32,778 bases of DNA. Origin: Bacteroidales bacterium (GTDB taxonomy: Bacteria > Bacteroidota > Bacteroidia > Bacteroidales > UBA932). The stretch spans positions 1 to 32,778 of the forward strand of contig JAEEQI010000004.1 in assembly GCA_016285215.1 (NCBI GenBank), given 5' to 3'. The position numbers and the translations under genes were made by a program. The notes beneath the pieces were generated by a model. The model searched no databases and was not told the DNA's origin. It saw only the letters and a program-made list of their open reading frames with translations. Shown one piece after another: positions 7,056-15,303 of the stretch (position 1 is the first letter of the stretch; the number at the start of each line of letters is the position of its first letter).

Positions 7056-9386
7056 ATGACAGACGACAAGAAGAAAAAGATTGTCAAGTGGTACTGGATT
7101 ATTCTGGTAGCACCCTTTGTGGCTCTATTCCTTTTGCTGTGCATAGTTTGGGCCTTTGCCGACATCCCCTCCATCGAAGAACTGGAGAACCCCGATTCCA
7201 AACTGGCCACCCAGGTCATAGCGGAAGACGGGGAGATCCTTACTACCTACCATATAGAGAACCGTACCTTCGTGAGCTACGAGGAACTGGCTCCCTCGCT
7301 GGTGCAGGCCACCGTGGCCACGGAAGACAAGCGCTTCTACAAACACTCCGGCGTGGACATCCAGTCCCTGGCCCGCGTGCTGTTCAAGACCCTCCTCTCC
7401 CGGGATTCCTCCCAGGGCGGCGGCTCCACCATTACCCAGCAGCTGGCCAAGACCCTCTATCCCCGTGGAGAGCACGTAGGTAAAGTAAAGATGGTCTGGA
7501 TCAAACTCAAGGAGTGGATCACCGCCATCAAGCTGGAGCGCAACTACACCAAGGAAGAGATTGTGGATATGTACCTCAATGCCATCTTCTTCGGCTCCAA
7601 TTCTTATGGTATCTCCAGCGCTGCCAACCTCTTCTTTGGAAAGCAGCCCTCGGACCTTCTGGTAGAAGAGAGCGCCGTGCTGGTGGGTATGGTGAACAAG
7701 CCCACGCGCTACAACCCCATCATCAATCCGGACAATGCCCTCAAGCGCCGCAACCTGGTGCTGGACCGTATGTGCTCTATGAAGTACATCACCAAGGCCG
7801 AGTGTGACTCCCTGCAGGCCCTGCCCATCGTGCTGCACACCCGCCAGGGAGACCGTACCACCGGCGTGGGCCCGTACTTCCGCGATATGCTCCGCCGCAC
7901 CATGAGCGCCACCCAGCCCAAGCGTTCGTCATACCAGTTCTATGAGGACTACCAGGCCGATTCCCTCCTCTGGGCCGACGACCCCCTCTACGGCTGGCTC
8001 AACAAGAACTCCAAGAGCGACGGCACCCAGTACGACCTGGACCGCGACGGTCTCCGCATCTATACTACCATAAATTACAAGATGCAGCGCTATGCAGAGG
8101 AAGCCATTGTGGAGCACCTGGGCAAAGACCTCCAGAACGCCTTCTGGAAAGAGCTCAAGTACCGCAAGAATCCTCCTTTCACGGCCGATACGGACAAGTC
8201 CGTCATTGAGACCACCCTCAAGCAGGCCCGCCGCTGGAGCGACCGCACCCGTATGATGAAGGCCTCCGGCCACACCGATGCAGAGATTGAAGCCTCCTTC
8301 AAGGAGCCCGTCAAGATGCGCGTCTTCACCTGGGACAAGCCCGGCTACCGCGACACCCTGATGACCCCGGACGATTCCATCCGCTACTACAAGTCCTTCT
8401 TCCGCGCCGCCTTTATGGCCATTGAGCCCGGTACGGGCCACGTGAAAGCGTATGTGGGAGGACCCGACTACCGCTATTTCAAGTACGACAACGTTCGCCA
8501 GGGCAAGCGCCAGGTGGGCTCCACCATCAAGCCCTTCCTGTATACGGAGGCTATGGAGTCCGGTATGACGCCCTGCGATCCCGTGCTCAATTCGCCCGTA
8601 GTCATTGTGGTCAACGACGGAGACACCTGGTCTCCCCAGGATACCCACGCAGACGGCACTATGGTAGACCTCACCTGGGGTCTGGCCCATAGCTCCAACT
8701 CCGTTTCGGCCTATCTTATGAAGGAACTGGGCGCGGCGTCTATGGTCTCTATGATGCGCAAGATGGGCATCTCCGGCTTCATTGATCCGGTGGCATCCCT
8801 TTGCGTGGGCTCGGCAGACCTTTCCGTCTACGATATGGTTACCGCCTACAACACCTTCCCTTCCGGAGGTACCTATACCTATCCCATCTTTGTCACCCGC
8901 ATTGAGGACAGCGACGGCAACGTGCTGGGTCAGTTCAGCGACCGCAAGCGTGAAGCCCTGTCGCTGCGGGCCACCGGCGCTATGATTCAGATGATGCGCG
9001 CCGTGGTGGAATCCGGAGGTACCGGTGCCCGCTTGCGCTTCCGCTATGGCCTCAAGGGAGAGATTGCCGGCAAGACGGGAACCACCAACGACAACTCCGA
9101 CGGCTGGTTCATAGGTTACACGCCCACCATCACCGCCGGCGTATGGGTAGGGGCCGAAGACCGCTACGTCCACTTTACCAACACCAACCTGGGTCAGGGA
9201 GCCAATATGGCCCTTCCCATCTGGGGACTGTGGATGCAGAAAGTTATCAAGGACGGCACCCTGGGCATCTCGGAGACCGATGTGTTCCCGGAGGCCCTCA
9301 AGGGATCGTACTGCAACGGCGTAAAGCAGGAAGAAGAGAATCCCACGCCCGAGAAATCTGAACTGGAAAACTACTATTTCGAATAA
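7056..9386 (+). CDS. Class A penicillin-binding protein (PBP1A family)
   Basis: A bifunctional enzyme that polymerises lipid II and cross-links the glycan strands at the inner membrane. The 776-residue protein has a basic cytoplasmic start and one membrane helix (about 11-34), a glycosyltransferase-51 domain with ATEDKRFYKHSGVD (catalytic Glu90) and QGGGSTITQQLAKTLYP (120-136), and a transpeptidase domain with STIK (Ser489-Lys492), SSN (546-548) and KTGTTND (673-679). All catalytic motifs are intact. The ATG is preferred because it follows a candidate promoter and precedes the signal anchor. It is followed without a gap by ddl, whose product makes the D-Ala-D-Ala that this enzyme uses. Confidence 0.96.
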   Translation: MTDDKKKKIVKWYWIILVAPFVALFLLLCIVWAFADIPSIEELENPDSKLATQVIAEDGEILTTYHIENRTFVSYEELAPSLVQATVATEDKRFYKHSGVDIQSLARVLFKTLLSRDSSQGGGSTITQQLAKTLYPRGEHVGKVKMVWIKLKEWITAIKLERNYTKEEIVDMYLNAIFFGSNSYGISSAANLFFGKQPSDLLVEESAVLVGMVNKPTRYNPIINPDNALKRRNLVLDRMCSMKYITKAECDSLQALPIVLHTRQGDRTTGVGPYFRDMLRRTMSATQPKRSSYQFYEDYQADSLLWADDPLYGWLNKNSKSDGTQYDLDRDGLRIYTTINYKMQRYAEEAIVEHLGKDLQNAFWKELKYRKNPPFTADTDKSVIETTLKQARRWSDRTRMMKASGHTDAEIEASFKEPVKMRVFTWDKPGYRDTLMTPDDSIRYYKSFFRAAFMAIEPGTGHVKAYVGGPDYRYFKYDNVRQGKRQVGSTIKPFLYTEAMESGMTPCDPVLNSPVVIVVNDGDTWSPQDTHADGTMVDLTWGLAHSSNSVSAYLMKELGAASMVSMMRKMGISGFIDPVASLCVGSADLSVYDMVTAYNTFPSGGTYTYPIFVTRIEDSDGNVLGQFSDRKREALSLRATGAMIQMMRAVVESGGTGARLRFRYGLKGEIAGKTGTTNDNSDGWFIGYTPTITAGVWVGAEDRYVHFTNTNLGQGANMALPIWGLWMQKVIKDGTLGISETDVFPEALKGSYCNGVKQEEENPTPEKSELENYYFE

Positions 9387-10405
9387 TGTCCAAGTATCAA
9401 GCGATTGCTGTAATATACGGTAGCGACTCCTCCGAGTGGGAGGTCTCTTGCCGCAGCGGAGAGTTCACCGCTTCCCGCATAGATGAATTCAAGTACGACG
9501 TCTACGAGATTTTTGCCCGCTTCGGTGAGTGGAAGCTCGTAGCTATGCGCAAGGCCAACAGTATGCGCCAGGCTTTCCCCGAAGGCGCCCAGCCCGTGGT
9601 GGACAAGTCCGACTTCTCCGTACTGGTTCTGGGAGAGAAGATCAAGTTTGATTTCGCCTACATTATGCAGCACGGTGCTCCCGGTGAGACCGGCCTTCTG
9701 CAGGGTTATTTTGAGATGCTGGGCATTCCCCACTCCACCTGCAGCGCTTTCGTGACCACCGTAGCCTTTGACAAGTACTCCTGCAAGAGTTATCTCCGGG
9801 ACCAGGACTTCGTGAAAATGGCTCCCGACGCCATTGTGCGCATAGGAGACGACATAGACATCTTCAGCGCCAAGACGGTGGCCCGCCTGGGTCTGCCCCT
9901 CTTTGTGAAGCCCACCAGAGGCGGTTCCAGCTTTGGCATTACCAAGGTAGAAAAGGCCGAAGACCTGCCGGCTGCCATCCGCTTTTCCTTCACGGAAGGG
10001 GAGGTGGCCATTGTAGAGAAGGCCGTCGCCGCCCAGCACGAGCTCACCTGCGCCGTCTACAGGGACGGTAAGGAGATAAAGGCCCTGCCCATCATTGAGA
10101 TCATCCCCGATACCGGCTGGTTTGACTACGATGCCAAATACAACGGTTACAGCCAGGAGGTATGCCCCGCCCAGGTTTCCGAAGAACTGACCCACCAGGT
10201 CCAGGAAACCAGCAAGCGCATCTACGAGTATCTGGGCTGCAAGGGCCTGGTGAGAATGGACTACCTGTCGGCCCAGGACGGTCTCTATTTCCTGGAAGTA
10301 AACATCATTCCGGGTATGACCAACGCTTCGCTGGTGCCCAAGATGATCCGTACCGCAGGCATCTCCCTGCCCGACTTCTTCACCACCATCATAGAGAACT
10401 CCTAG
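9386..10405 (+). CDS. ddl: D-alanine--D-alanine ligase
   Basis: Ddl joins two D-alanines with ATP for the peptidoglycan stem peptide. The 339-residue ATP-grasp protein has the N-terminal motif QHGAPGETGLLQGYFEMLGI (95-114), the ATP loop KPTRGGSSFG (175-184), and the metal and substrate motif EVNIIPGMTNASLVPK (304-319). Size and motifs are normal. The start codon overlaps the PBP1A stop by one base (TAATG), which indicates translational coupling; prmC begins 3 nt after its stop. The pairing of a class A PBP with Ddl is functionally sensible, while prmC is unrelated in function. Confidence 0.95.
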   Translation: MSKYQAIAVIYGSDSSEWEVSCRSGEFTASRIDEFKYDVYEIFARFGEWKLVAMRKANSMRQAFPEGAQPVVDKSDFSVLVLGEKIKFDFAYIMQHGAPGETGLLQGYFEMLGIPHSTCSAFVTTVAFDKYSCKSYLRDQDFVKMAPDAIVRIGDDIDIFSAKTVARLGLPLFVKPTRGGSSFGITKVEKAEDLPAAIRFSFTEGEVAIVEKAVAAQHELTCAVYRDGKEIKALPIIEIIPDTGWFDYDAKYNGYSQEVCPAQVSEELTHQVQETSKRIYEYLGCKGLVRMDYLSAQDGLYFLEVNIIPGMTNASLVPKMIRTAGISLPDFFTTIIENS

Positions 10406-10408
10406 TCT

Positions 10409-11311
10409 ATGCTGCTGGTAGACTTTCTGAAAGAAGGGACGCAGTCTCTGGAGTCGTTGTACCCTACAGCCGAGGCCAGGAACCTGGTTTCGATGCTGTG
10501 CCAGGAGCTCATAGGCACCCGGAGCTATACCCATATCATTGACCCCCAGTACACCATTGCCAAAAAGGACGAACCTTCCCTGGAAGCCAGTCTGGAGCGT
10601 CTGAAAGCGGGAGAACCCATCCAATACGTGGTGGGCTTCAGCGAGTTCTGCGGCCGCCGTTTCCACGTGACGCCCGATACGCTCATCCCCCGTCCGGAGA
10701 CCGAGATGCTGGTCCGGGAAGCCATCAAGGTGGCCGACCGCCTGCACCGTCTCCGCAGCCCTTATGGCAAGAGCGCTGAGCCCGTGCGCGTACTGGATCT
10801 GTGCACCGGTTCCGGCAACATTGCCTGGTCGGTGGCCCTGGGCGTACCCGGGGTGCAGGTGGTAGGTGTGGACCTTTCAGAAGGGGCTCTGGAAGTAGCC
10901 AAAGGGCAGAATTTCACCGCCGAGCTAAAAGCCACCGGCGCCGTGGCTCCCACCTTTGTAAAGGCCGATGTCCTGGACACCGGGCAGGAGTTCCCCTTCG
11001 GCCCTTTTGACCTTATCCTTTCCAACCCTCCGTACATCCAGGAGAAGGAGAAGGCCTCTATGCGGCGCAATGTGCTGGACTACGAGCCGGCTTCGGCCCT
11101 GTTTGTGCCTGACGAAGATCCCCTCCTCTTTTACCGCGCCGTTGCAGCCTGGAGCGCCCGCTTCTTTGAGGCCGAAGGCGTGGGCATTTCGGAGATCAAT
11201 GAGGAGCTGGGAACCGACACGCTGGAGGTTTTCAGGGCGGCCGGATTCCAGGAAGTGGAGCTATTGAACGATTTTTTTGACAAAAACCGCTTCGTTTTCT
11301 ACAAGAAGTAG
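10409..11311 (+). CDS. prmC: Peptide chain release factor N5-glutamine methyltransferase
   Basis: PrmC methylates the glutamine of the GGQ motif in release factors RF1 and RF2 with S-adenosylmethionine. The 300-residue protein shows the N-terminal RF-binding helical domain, the family motif LIPRPETE (92-99), the SAM loop LDLCTGSGNIA (129-139) in place of the more usual LGTGSG, and the glutamine-binding NPPY (206-209). Length is normal. It is the third gene of the PBP1A-ddl-prmC unit. A hairpin about 30 nt downstream of its stop may end the transcript. Confidence 0.95.
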   Translation: MLLVDFLKEGTQSLESLYPTAEARNLVSMLCQELIGTRSYTHIIDPQYTIAKKDEPSLEASLERLKAGEPIQYVVGFSEFCGRRFHVTPDTLIPRPETEMLVREAIKVADRLHRLRSPYGKSAEPVRVLDLCTGSGNIAWSVALGVPGVQVVGVDLSEGALEVAKGQNFTAELKATGAVAPTFVKADVLDTGQEFPFGPFDLILSNPPYIQEKEKASMRRNVLDYEPASALFVPDEDPLLFYRAVAAWSARFFEAEGVGISEINEELGTDTLEVFRAAGFQEVELLNDFFDKNRFVFYKK

Positions 11312-11344
11312 GCTTTCTATCCCCGTGAAATGCCGTTTATGAAC

Positions 11345-11376
11345 TTAAGGGTGTGAAACCTTTTTTACACCCTTAA
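11345..11376 (+). terminator. Hairpin after prmC, possible terminator
   Basis: A perfect 10-bp stem TTAAGGGTGT / ACACCCTTAA with a 12-nt loop, followed by CTTTT. It lies in the 117-bp gap between prmC and the lipoprotein gene. The short U-tract makes it a moderate terminator candidate. A second imperfect hairpin (CGGTTC.../GAACCG, 11382-11405) follows and contains a TTCTTTG that could serve as a weak -7 box for the lipoprotein gene. Confidence 0.55.
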
Positions 11377-11428
11377 CTTTTCGGTTCTTTGCACAAAGGA
11401 ACCGGAGTTAAAAACCGGCAGTCACGAT

Positions 11429-12592
11429 ATGAAAAACTATGCGCTTTTGGCTGCCCTTTGCGCAGCGCTGGCCTTGGGATGTAACGAGGCCTCATTAACA
11501 CCCGTAGAAGAACCCGAAGTCCCCGCCAAGGAGCCCGCCGTGCTGTTGGAAGACGTGGCCCGCATCCTGGCCCGCATCCCATTGGAAGGCGAGCAGCTGG
11601 ACGAGGTCTATGACGCCACCCACGCATCGTCCGTCAACGGGTACGACGAAGAATACAGAATGCAGGAGCTCTTCTCAGACCCCGGCAGCGGCGTAGGAGG
11701 AGGAGAATCCACCAAGGCCGATGGATACCGAAAGCCCCTCCGGGAGCTCATCCGCGAGGCGGCCCTGGCCACCAAGGCTTCCGACGGACTCGAGGACCCG
11801 GATGCCTGGCTGGAGGCCCTTTCGGCCTCGGATATCCAAATCTATTGGCCTTTCTCGGAAAAGTGGAATGGGGACGCGTTCCCCGTGATTACTTTTGACC
11901 CCGGCGGGGACGCCCCCCAGAACGAGGGTTACGCCGTGGGCCCGGACGGAAAGGTAACCAAGGTCCTGGTCACCGAAGAGATGGCCCGGGAGCAGCCGGT
12001 GTGGGTAGTAAACCGCAACTCAGACGCAGACTACAAGACCCTGGAGATGCTCCGCCGCGAAGACCCTTCCTGGGGCCAGGGCGGGGGAGACATCCTGGTT
12101 ACCAAGTCTACGGACCCCGACTCCTACTCCCTCGTTCTCCGTTCCTTCAAGGCCCGCCGCCAGTTTGACAGCTGGTTTGCCGGAGCCAGCGAATTCTGGG
12201 TCAAACTGGGCTCTATTGAGGATTTCAAGGCGTCCACCGAGGGCGAGCTCCGGCTCTACGAACCCACCATTACGGATTTCATCGTGGTGGTGCGCCGCGG
12301 GCAAATCAACGAGTTCGTTCCCTTCAATGCTGTGCTGGTGTCCAGTTGGAATAAAATGTTGGAATCGTGCGCCCTGATGATTATCGAGGACGATGGCGGA
12401 ACCCAGACCTCCTGGAAATGCTCGGCCACCGTCAAGTACGAGTCCAAGGCCTATGGGTTTGAAATGGACCTGCCCCTCCGCACCCGTGACGATATAGTCT
12501 GGCGCGGCAACCTCACCCGCACTTTCGTAGAAAAGAACAACGGCCACACCATCTCCCTGGGCGATGTCCAGCTGGTCCTGGAGCTGATTTAA
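11429..12592 (+). CDS. Predicted lipoprotein of unknown function
   Basis: I do not recognise this 387-residue protein. It begins with a lipoprotein signal: hydrophobic residues 4-17, then the lipobox LALGC with Cys18. The mature part is acidic, with a Pro/Glu-rich spacer (about 24-36), a Gly-rich acidic stretch (GSGVGGGES near 88-96), and a C-terminal half of alternating hydrophobic and charged residues that looks like a beta-sandwich. No enzymatic motif is seen. It is probably anchored in the outer or inner membrane facing the periplasm or surface. The gene stands alone behind a hairpin-rich gap, and its stop codon shares bases with the stop of the convergent U32 gene. Confidence 0.8.
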   Translation: MKNYALLAALCAALALGCNEASLTPVEEPEVPAKEPAVLLEDVARILARIPLEGEQLDEVYDATHASSVNGYDEEYRMQELFSDPGSGVGGGESTKADGYRKPLRELIREAALATKASDGLEDPDAWLEALSASDIQIYWPFSEKWNGDAFPVITFDPGGDAPQNEGYAVGPDGKVTKVLVTEEMAREQPVWVVNRNSDADYKTLEMLRREDPSWGQGGGDILVTKSTDPDSYSLVLRSFKARRQFDSWFAGASEFWVKLGSIEDFKASTEGELRLYEPTITDFIVVVRRGQINEFVPFNAVLVSSWNKMLESCALMIIEDDGGTQTSWKCSATVKYESKAYGFEMDLPLRTRDDIVWRGNLTRTFVEKNNGHTISLGDVQLVLELI

Positions 12593-14277
12593 CTCACCGT
12601 CATTTCGCAGACGGCGCAGTCGAAAGACAGTTGGAGCCGCTCTTTCCCGTTCCGGAGGAAGAGCGGTTCTGCTTTTTTCGCCTTCCCCTGCTTCGGGCAC
12701 AGGCCCAGTTCGTGCCGGATGCAGTATTTGCTGCGCATAAGCTCCCCGTTGGAAGCATATTCCAGCCGGAAAGAACTGTTCTCATCCTTTTTACCCCGTT
12801 TGATGGGAAGAGCTTGGACAGGAAAAAGGTCCAGCTTTGCTGCCAAATCCCTTCGCAGGCCATTCAGGGCCGATGTGGGAAAGAAAGGTACAGGACCCTC
12901 CACTTGCAGGGAAGGGGCCTGGAAAGCATAATGTTCGCTGCGTTTTCCCAGCTGTTCCCTAATGGTTTGCAGCATTCGCTCCGGGTCGCGGGCGGTATCG
13001 GCGGGGGTGGGAAGTTGGGCCTGGACTTTTCGGCCATCTTCACTAGTGGCGAAGGCCAAAAGCTGTCCGTCCTTCAGCGTCATTTCCAGTCGGATGTCTA
13101 TTTCCCGTACGGGCCTGGCTGCCTCAATCTGCCGCTCAAAGGCGGCGCTGATGTTCCGGTACAGGCGCACACCTTCCTTCAGCCCGGCGGGCTGCTTGCA
13201 GTGGACCGTATACCCTTCACAGACATCGGCCCGGAAGCCGCCTCCCTCGAAGGTGAAGCCGTCTCCGTTGGACAGGACGATGCCGGAAGAGGCCGGCTTC
13301 AGGACAAAGCCGTCCGGGGTGAGGCGCTGGACGGTGCCAATATATTCTCCGCCTCCTTCAGCGGCCCACGGGCCGCGTTTCCCATCCAAAAACAGTTCCG
13401 TATAGCCACGGTTGAAGGTTTTGTCGAGGTCCGGAACAAAACTGCCCCGGACATGGCCAAAAGAAGAGCGGCGGTAGCGGTCCGGATAGCGGCCCACCAA
13501 GGCGTCCAGGGCCTCAGAGTAGGCTCTGACCACATTCCGCACATAGGACTCTCCCTTGAGCCGTCCTTCAATTTTGAAGGAATCCACCCCGGCATCGGCC
13601 AGTTCTTCCAGCCGGTGCAGCAGGTTGTAATCCTTCAGGGAGAGAAGGGCTTTGTTTCTGACCAGCGTCTTGCCAGAAGCGTCTTCCAGGTCGTACAGGC
13701 TCCGGCAGGGCTGGGCGCAGGCCCCGCGGTTGGCGCTTCGGCCCGTGAGGTATTCTGAAAGGTAGCACTGCCCGCTGTAGCAAACGCAGAGGGCTCCGTG
13801 TACGAAGAACTCAATCTCCGTGTCCACCGCTTTGTGGATGGCCTTGATCTGTTCCAGAGACAGTTCTCTTTCCAGAACCAGCCGGCCAAATCCCAGACTT
13901 TGCAGCCCGCGGGCTTTTTCCGGCGTTCGCAGGGCACACTGGGTAGAAGCATGCATGATGAGTTGGTTGCTCATGGACAGCACGGCTGGATCCTGCACAA
14001 TCAGGGCATCCACTCCGGCCTTTTCCAGGGCTTTCACAAGCTCCTGAGCCTGGGGGATTTCTTCCGGATTCAGAAGCGTATTGACGGTGGCGTAGATACG
14101 CGCGCCAAAGCGGTGGGCATACTCACACAGTTTGGCAATGTCCTCAATGGAATTGCCGGCCGCCTGCCGGGCCCCGAAAGCCGGACCGGCAATATAAACG
14201 GCATCGGCCCCGCAGTCAATGGCTGCGAAGCCGATGTTTATGGTTCTGGCTGGAGCCAGTAGTTCCAGCGCTTTCAC
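12589..14277 (-). CDS. U32 family protein (RNA-hydroxylation / collagenase-like family)
   Basis: Annotated in databases as peptidase U32; characterised relatives RlhA and TrhP hydroxylate 23S rRNA and tRNA, so an RNA-modifying role is more likely than proteolysis. The 562-residue protein begins LELLAPARTINIGFAAIDCG and has the signature FFVHGALCVCYSGQCYLSEY followed by RSANRGACAQPCR (about 165-200), with cysteines that in relatives bind iron or an Fe-S cluster. The C-terminus carries another cysteine set (YCIRHELGLCPK and FDCAVCEM). The start is GTG at 14275-14277, 3 nt after the upstream TPR gene stop; no ATG fits. It is shorter than E. coli RlhA. Its stop codon overlaps the convergent lipoprotein stop within TTAA. 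Confidence 0.88.
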   Translation of the reverse strand: MKALELLAPARTINIGFAAIDCGADAVYIAGPAFGARQAAGNSIEDIAKLCEYAHRFGARIYATVNTLLNPEEIPQAQELVKALEKAGVDALIVQDPAVLSMSNQLIMHASTQCALRTPEKARGLQSLGFGRLVLERELSLEQIKAIHKAVDTEIEFFVHGALCVCYSGQCYLSEYLTGRSANRGACAQPCRSLYDLEDASGKTLVRNKALLSLKDYNLLHRLEELADAGVDSFKIEGRLKGESYVRNVVRAYSEALDALVGRYPDRYRRSSFGHVRGSFVPDLDKTFNRGYTELFLDGKRGPWAAEGGGEYIGTVQRLTPDGFVLKPASSGIVLSNGDGFTFEGGGFRADVCEGYTVHCKQPAGLKEGVRLYRNISAAFERQIEAARPVREIDIRLEMTLKDGQLLAFATSEDGRKVQAQLPTPADTARDPERMLQTIREQLGKRSEHYAFQAPSLQVEGPVPFFPTSALNGLRRDLAAKLDLFPVQALPIKRGKKDENSSFRLEYASNGELMRSKYCIRHELGLCPKQGKAKKAEPLFLRNGKERLQLSFDCAVCEMTVS

Positions 14278-14280
14278 GAC

Positions 14281-15207
14281 TTATTTCAGAGCCTTGAGCT
14301 GGGCCTCGGCCTGGGCGGCATACTTGGTGCCGGCGAGCTTCTTGTAGTACTCGGTGGCGGTTGCCTTGTCGCCAGCCTTCTGGGCGGTAGCGGCAATGGT
14401 GAACATGATGTCAGCGGCGTCCTTGGCGTTGGGGCTCACTTCCAGGTACTTCTTGTAAGCGTTGATGGACTCCTTGCTCTTGCCGGCCTTGGTGTAGGCG
14501 CTGGCGATGAGCTTGTAGGCGTTGGCGCTCTCGGCAAAGCTGTTGGACTTCTCCAGGGCGGCTACGGCGTCGAGGTTCTTGCCGGCCTTCAGGAGGGCCT
14601 GGCCTTCGCGGAGGTAAGCGGTGGAGAGGAGCTTGGCGGCATTGGCTTCACCGAGCTCGTTGGCCTTGGTGAGGGCCTCGATGGCGGCGGCGCTGTCACC
14701 ACCCTGCATCAGGGCCTGGCCCAGCAGGAGGTTGGCCTTGCCGTCTTCGGGATTCTGGGCAACCAGCTCCTTGAAGGTAGCGGCGGCACCGGCGAAATCC
14801 TTGGCGCTCATCTGGGTGGAACCCTTACGCATATAAACGTTAGGGATGAGGGTGGCTACCTCGGCGGCAGCATCGGCCTCTTCGTATTCTGCGGCTACGG
14901 ACTTGGCCTCGGCCAGGGTGGCGAGGGCCTCATCGTAGGAAGCTTCGTTGATCTGCTCCTTGGCAATGGAAAGGAGGGCGCCGGTGATGGCGGTCTTGCA
15001 CTTGGAAATGAACTCAGCGGCCTCATCTTCCGTGCAGGCCTTTGCCTGTTCGAGTGCGGAACGGAACTTAGCCAGGGCCTCGGTCTTGTTGGTCTCCATA
15101 GCCTGGGCACCAGCGTTGAAGGCATCAACGGCTGCATTGAAATCCTGTGCACTGGCCACTGCGGCTGCAAGGCTCAGCGTTGCGATAGCTACAAATAGTC
15201 TTTTCAT
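14281..15207 (-). CDS. Exported tetratricopeptide-repeat protein
   Basis: A 308-residue protein with a clear signal peptide (MKRLF, hydrophobic core, cleavage near ASAQD at residue 21) and Ala-rich helical repeats over the whole mature region; TPR-like units are best seen at AAATFKELVAQNPEDGKANL (about 145-164) and SINAYKKYLEVSPNAKDA (about 246-263). TPR proteins are scaffolds for protein contacts; the partner is unknown. The strong, clean promoter region and the regular codon use suggest an abundant periplasmic protein, but this is inference. It is followed after 3 nt by the U32 gene, so the two are cotranscribed. Confidence 0.87.
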   Translation of the reverse strand: MKRLFVAIATLSLAAAVASAQDFNAAVDAFNAGAQAMETNKTEALAKFRSALEQAKACTEDEAAEFISKCKTAITGALLSIAKEQINEASYDEALATLAEAKSVAAEYEEADAAAEVATLIPNVYMRKGSTQMSAKDFAGAAATFKELVAQNPEDGKANLLLGQALMQGGDSAAAIEALTKANELGEANAAKLLSTAYLREGQALLKAGKNLDAVAALEKSNSFAESANAYKLIASAYTKAGKSKESINAYKKYLEVSPNAKDAADIMFTIAATAQKAGDKATATEYYKKLAGTKYAAQAEAQLKALK

Positions 15208-15253
15208 TTTAGTAAGATATTACACTAAATTAAACATTCGTTTAGCACACGAG

Positions 15254-15285
15254 TTGCAAAAGTAGCAAAAATAGTTGTAATTTTG
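15254..15285. promoter_or_regulatory. Overlapping divergent promoters (TPR gene and M16-like gene)
   Basis: On the plus strand TTG (15254-15256), a 21-nt spacer and TAATTTTG (15278-15285) form a full Bacteroidota promoter, 18 nt before the ATG at 15304. On the minus strand TACTTTTG (15257-15264) and TATTTTTG (15266-15273) are two exact -7 candidates for the TPR gene. The two promoters overlap physically, so both cannot be occupied at once. Confidence 0.65.
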
Positions 15286-15303
15286 TGCACAAAATTCTTA
15301 AAA

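Noticed and set aside
7929..10747. Long minus-strand frames of 414 and 457 residues
   Set aside because: Antisense to PBP1A, ddl and prmC, all of which have intact catalytic motifs.
15283..15303. Upstream TTG start for the M16-like gene
   Set aside because: The TTG is part of the -7 box TAATTTTG, and the ATG at 15304 gives a proper signal peptide.
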